A DNA stretch of 6,569 bases from Minisyncoccota bacterium. Its GTDB lineage: Bacteria > Patescibacteriota > Minisyncoccia > Minisyncoccales > RBG-13-42-11. Numbering within the stretch: the first letter of the stretch is position 1; the number at the start of each line of letters is the position of its first letter. The position numbers and the translations under genes were made by a program. The stretch covers positions 1 to 6,569 of the forward strand of contig JAQUAA010000032.1 of the NCBI GenBank assembly GCA_028687495.1. The letters are read 5' to 3'. The notes below the pieces were generated by a model. That model was not told the DNA's origin. It made no database searches and saw only the letters and a program-made list of their open reading frames with translations. Of this stretch, positions 5,773 to 6,569 are shown piece by piece.

Positions 5773-5847
5773 GGCCCCATCGTCTAGCTTGGTTTAGGAC
5801 ACCGGGTTTTCATCCCGACAACACCGGTTCAAATCCGGTTGGGGCCG
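5773..5847 (+). tRNA. tRNA-Glu (anticodon UUC)
   Basis: The acceptor GGCCCCA (5773-5779) pairs perfectly with TGGGGCC (5840-5846). The discriminator is G5847. The D arm (5782-5800) has the invariant G-G (5791-5792). The anticodon loop TTTTCAT (5807-5813) gives TTC at 5809-5811. The T arm is ACCGG-TTCAAAT-CCGGT (5823-5839). The outermost anticodon-stem pair (C5802 with A5818) is mismatched. CCA is not encoded, since CAT follows. The overall sequence matches the usual bacterial tRNA-Glu pattern closely. Confidence 0.97.
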
Positions 5848-5848
5848 C

Positions 5849-6569
5849 ATGCAAAATTCGTATCTAAACATCTCTCGAACCAAGGATTTGGATAATCCGA
5901 AAGAGAGATTTATCTATAGAATTTTTGAGTTTATCCCAGCTCTGGTTTCCTGGGGAACCCTTTTTTTAGCCGTTATTTTCTCCTGGTTAGCTCCCGTCTG
6001 GGTAGCTGTTTTTATCATTGTCTTCGACATTTTCTGGTTATTAAGGATTTTTTATCTTTCTTTCCACCAGTCGGCCAGTTACCGTCTGATGAAAGAAAAT
6101 CTTAAGATCGATTGGCTGGAAAGGGTGAAAAAATTGGAAAACTGGGAAAAGATCCACCATCTGATTATTTTGCCGATGTACAAGGAAGGAATTGAAATAG
6201 TCGGTTCTTCGATCCAGTCGATGCTGGATGCGAATTACCCGAAAGAAAAAATGATCATTATTCTGGCGACGGAAGCAAGGGCGGGGAACGAAGCACAGGA
6301 AGTGGCCCGACTCGCAAAAGAAGAATTCGGCAATAAATTTTTCCAATTTTTGGTAACCGCGCATCCCAATGATATTCCCGGAGAAATTGCCGGAAAGGGT
6401 TCCAATGTCGCCTGGGCGGCGAAAGAAGCCAAAGCGGTTTTCGACAAACTGTCGATGCCCTACGAAAACATCATTGCTTCCAATTTCGATATCGATACCA
6501 GGCCCTATCCCCAGTATTTCGCCATTTTAACGTGGAAATATTTAACCAGCGAAAAATCTTTGAGAGCCA
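5849..6569 (+). CDS. Membrane-anchored family 2 glycosyltransferase, 3' end cut off by the window
   Basis: The frame is open from ATG 5849 to the window end, 240 residues visible. Residues about 27-70 form two membrane helices close to the N-terminus. A GT-A catalytic domain then begins: the strand H-L-I-I-L-P-M-Y-K-E (104-113) is the usual first strand with P-x-Y-x-E, A-G-K-G-S-N (181-186) is the family's donor-site region, and N-F-D-I-D-T (212-217) is the DxD motif (D214, D216) that binds metal and nucleotide sugar. GT2 enzymes of this type build extracellular polysaccharide or transfer sugars at the membrane; the substrate here cannot be told. No in-frame start exists upstream before a TAG in the tRNA, and the next Met is residue 81, inside the protein after the helices. 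The ATG is thus 1 nt past tRNA-Glu, with no room for a ribosome-binding site outside the tRNA. Confidence 0.85.
   Translation, partial: MQNSYLNISRTKDLDNPKERFIYRIFEFIPALVSWGTLFLAVIFSWLAPVWVAVFIIVFDIFWLLRIFYLSFHQSASYRLMKENLKIDWLERVKKLENWEKIHHLIILPMYKEGIEIVGSSIQSMLDANYPKEKMIIILATEARAGNEAQEVARLAKEEFGNKFFQFLVTAHPNDIPGEIAGKGSNVAWAAKEAKAVFDKLSMPYENIIASNFDIDTRPYPQYFAILTWKYLTSEKSLRA

Noticed and set aside
6041..6447. Minus-strand frames opposite the glycosyltransferase
   Set aside because: The plus strand carries a full GT2 catalytic pattern in an uninterrupted frame from 5849 to the window end; the minus frames overlap it and show no known motif.
1..6569. CRISPR arrays, insertion sequences, phage or defence genes
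   Set aside because: No spaced direct repeats, terminal inverted repeats, transposase, integrase or nuclease motifs were seen; every stretch over 300 bases is covered by an assigned gene.

Overview
The window looks like a stretch of a Candidate Phyla Radiation (Patescibacteria, most likely Parcubacteria-like) chromosome. This is inferred from protein style, not a database search. The clues are two tandem small TrbC/VirB2-like (T4SS-type) pilins, a compact valyl-tRNA synthetase, an Hsp20 with a long charged leader, an AT-rich simple repeat embedded in coding sequence, tRNAs without encoded CCA, and tight gene packing. The standard genetic code fits: stops are TAA, except tsaD, which ends in TGA with an in-frame TAG two codons later.

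Layout. (1) 1-970, plus strand: two paralogous secreted, cysteine-rich, two-helix pilin-like proteins (the first lacks its 5' end) and an intrinsic terminator. (2) 961-1111: tRNA-Leu(UAG) with its own probable promoter, followed by a bidirectional hairpin terminator. (3) 5708-1134, minus strand: tsaD, valS, a PrsW-family membrane protease and hsp20, read in that order. The last three are packed 1 and 4 bp apart. (4) 5715-5758: two divergent promoter-like elements with their -35 boxes 2 bp apart. (5) 5773-6569, plus strand: tRNA-Glu(UUC), and 1 nt after it the start codon of a membrane-anchored family 2 glycosyltransferase that runs off the window.

The minus-strand cluster joins translation fidelity (t6A tRNA modification, valine charging) to envelope or protein stress functions (intramembrane protease, small heat-shock chaperone). 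The plus-strand genes at both ends concern the cell surface (pilins, glycosyl transfer). No convincing Shine-Dalgarno sequence was seen before any of the six complete or start-containing genes. The tsaD promoter and the tRNA-Glu/glycosyltransferase junction both point to leaderless or near-leaderless mRNAs.

I found no defence system, CRISPR array, transposon or phage genes. The points most worth a second look are the tRNA/mRNA junction, the reduced ValRS, the simple-sequence inserts shared by valS and tsaD, and the paired pilins.
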